From: an uncultured Rheinheimera sp.
GTDB taxonomy: Bacteria; Pseudomonadota; Gammaproteobacteria; Enterobacterales; Alteromonadaceae
Length of the DNA: 22,977 nt
NCBI GenBank assembly: GCA_943913835.1
Contig: CALTZU010000038.1
Coordinates: 1-22,977 of the forward strand
Direction of reading: 5' to 3'
A program made the position numbers and the translations under genes. Below, in pieces: positions 22,109-22,977 of the stretch. Numbering within the stretch: the stretch's first letter is position 1; the number at the start of each line of letters is the position of its first letter. The notes under the pieces are model-generated. The model searched no databases and was not told the DNA's origin. It worked only from the letters and a program-made list of their open reading frames with translations.

Positions 22109-22977
22109 ATGTTTGACGCCAAAAGTTTCCTTAAAACCGCGCCCCATATGCCAGGCGTGTATCGCATGCTGGACCAGAAAGAAACCGTCATTTACGTCGG
22201 TAAAGCCAAAGATTTAAAAAAGCGCTTATCCAGTTATTTTCGTCAAAATGTTTCAGGTAGTAAAACCAGGGCTTTAGTCAGCCATATTCACAATGTGGAA
22301 ATAACTGTCACACAAAGTGAAACCGAAGCGCTGATTTTAGAAAATAACCTGATCAAGCAGTATCTACCGAAATACAATATTCTGCTTAGGGATGATAAAT
22401 CTTATCCTTTTATTCTTATTTCCAACCATAAACACCCTCGTATCAGCTCACACCGTGGCCCCCGCAAAGTGGAAGGACAGTATTTTGGTCCTTATCCCAG
22501 CGCAGGCGCGGTCTGGGAAAGTTTGAAACTGCTGCAAAAAGTATTTCCCATACGCCAGTGCGAAGACGGTTTTTATCGTGCCCGCACCCGGCCTTGTTTG
22601 CAATATCAGTTAAAACTCTGTTCAGCGCCTTGTGTTGGCAAAATATCTGACGAAGATTATGCGGCTGAAGTCAAAAATACCTCGTTATTCTTATCCGGCA
22701 AAAGCCAGCAGTTGATCGAGCAACTGGTACAGCAAATGGAACAAGCCAGTAACGAAATGGCCTTTGAAAAAGCGGCGCAGTTTCGCGATCAAATTGTCAG
22801 CTTACGCAAAGTACAGGAACAGCAATACGTCAGTGGTGATCACGAAGAGATGGATGTGATAGCTCTGGAGTGGTCGCACGGTGTGGCATGTATTCATGTG
22901 CTCTTTATTCGTGATCACAAGGTACTGGGTAGTAAAAACTTCTTTCCTAAAGTGCCGGCAGGTTCTGAACCTGAAGA
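22109..22977 (+). CDS. uvrC: Excinuclease ABC subunit C, 5' part (runs off window)
   Basis: 289 codons are visible of a protein usually about 610 residues long. UvrC makes both incisions around bulky DNA lesions in nucleotide excision repair. Seen: the N-terminal GIY-YIG nuclease domain (MPGVYRML, VIYVGKAKDLKKRLSSYF), LRDDKSYPFI, and the cysteine-rich stretch IRQCE...RPCLQYQLKLCSAPC, whose four cysteines match the iron-sulfur ligands reported for the E. coli enzyme. A UVR-type helical region (FEKAAQFRDQIVSLRKVQEQQ) follows. The ATG at 22109 is the only good start: an upstream in-frame stop lies at 22094-22096. It has no clear ribosome site, so translation may be coupled to uvrY. The C-terminal endonuclease and HhH domains are beyond the window. 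Confidence 0.95.
   Translation, partial: MFDAKSFLKTAPHMPGVYRMLDQKETVIYVGKAKDLKKRLSSYFRQNVSGSKTRALVSHIHNVEITVTQSETEALILENNLIKQYLPKYNILLRDDKSYPFILISNHKHPRISSHRGPRKVEGQYFGPYPSAGAVWESLKLLQKVFPIRQCEDGFYRARTRPCLQYQLKLCSAPCVGKISDEDYAAEVKNTSLFLSGKSQQLIEQLVQQMEQASNEMAFEKAAQFRDQIVSLRKVQEQQYVSGDHEEMDVIALEWSHGVACIHVLFIRDHKVLGSKNFFPKVPAGSEPE

Overview
The window looks like ordinary chromosomal DNA from a gammaproteobacterium of the Alteromonadales/Rheinheimera kind. This is inferred from the protein flavours: UvrY/UvrC, DUF349, DUF1315 and DUF2989 proteins, a long 6-phosphogluconate dehydrogenase, and a ~480-residue GAPDH-like protein. No species call is possible from the sequence alone. I see no transposase, integrase, phage gene, CRISPR array or rRNA, and nothing I would defend as a wholly new multi-gene system. 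The interest lies in regulation and in a few enzymes with unusual cofactor or domain signatures.

Layout. Positions 1-1318 (minus) hold most of ccoN, the catalytic subunit of cbb3 cytochrome oxidase, cut by the window edge. Its 290-bp upstream region carries several dyads and faces a small unknown lipoprotein gene (1609-2013, plus). That gene converges on, and overlaps, a hexose-6-phosphate mutarotase gene (yeaD). yeaD lies behind gapA on the minus strand, with a terminator between them. gapA is divergent from a glucan block on the plus strand: malQ, then glgB-glgX (overlapping by 4 bp), then gnd. After a terminator comes msrB, which overlaps a convergent DUF2989 lipoprotein gene. That gene is divergent from a second GAPDH-family gene (13707-15158), which is followed by a bacterial cytosolic-type M14 carboxypeptidase.

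From 16543 to 19835 there is a tight run of three genes: a zinc-ribbon membrane protein, a DUF1315 (YeaC-like) protein and a very glutamine-rich DUF349 protein. They end at a terminator shared with the convergent ansA. Then come tRNA-Ser(UGA) with its own promoter and terminator, the response regulator uvrY with a TTG start, and the 5' part of uvrC, cut by the right edge.

How it fits together. Most of the genes serve central carbon flow: glycogen/maltodextrin breakdown and branching, mutarotation of hexose phosphates, two GAPDH-family enzymes, the oxidative pentose phosphate step, and terminal respiration. A perfect dyad matching the HexR operator consensus overlaps the gapA promoter, which suggests sugar-phosphate-responsive control. 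The set ansA, yeaC, msrB, gapA, yeaD also clusters in Escherichia coli, so this appears to be an old neighbourhood with the glucan genes and gnd placed inside it.
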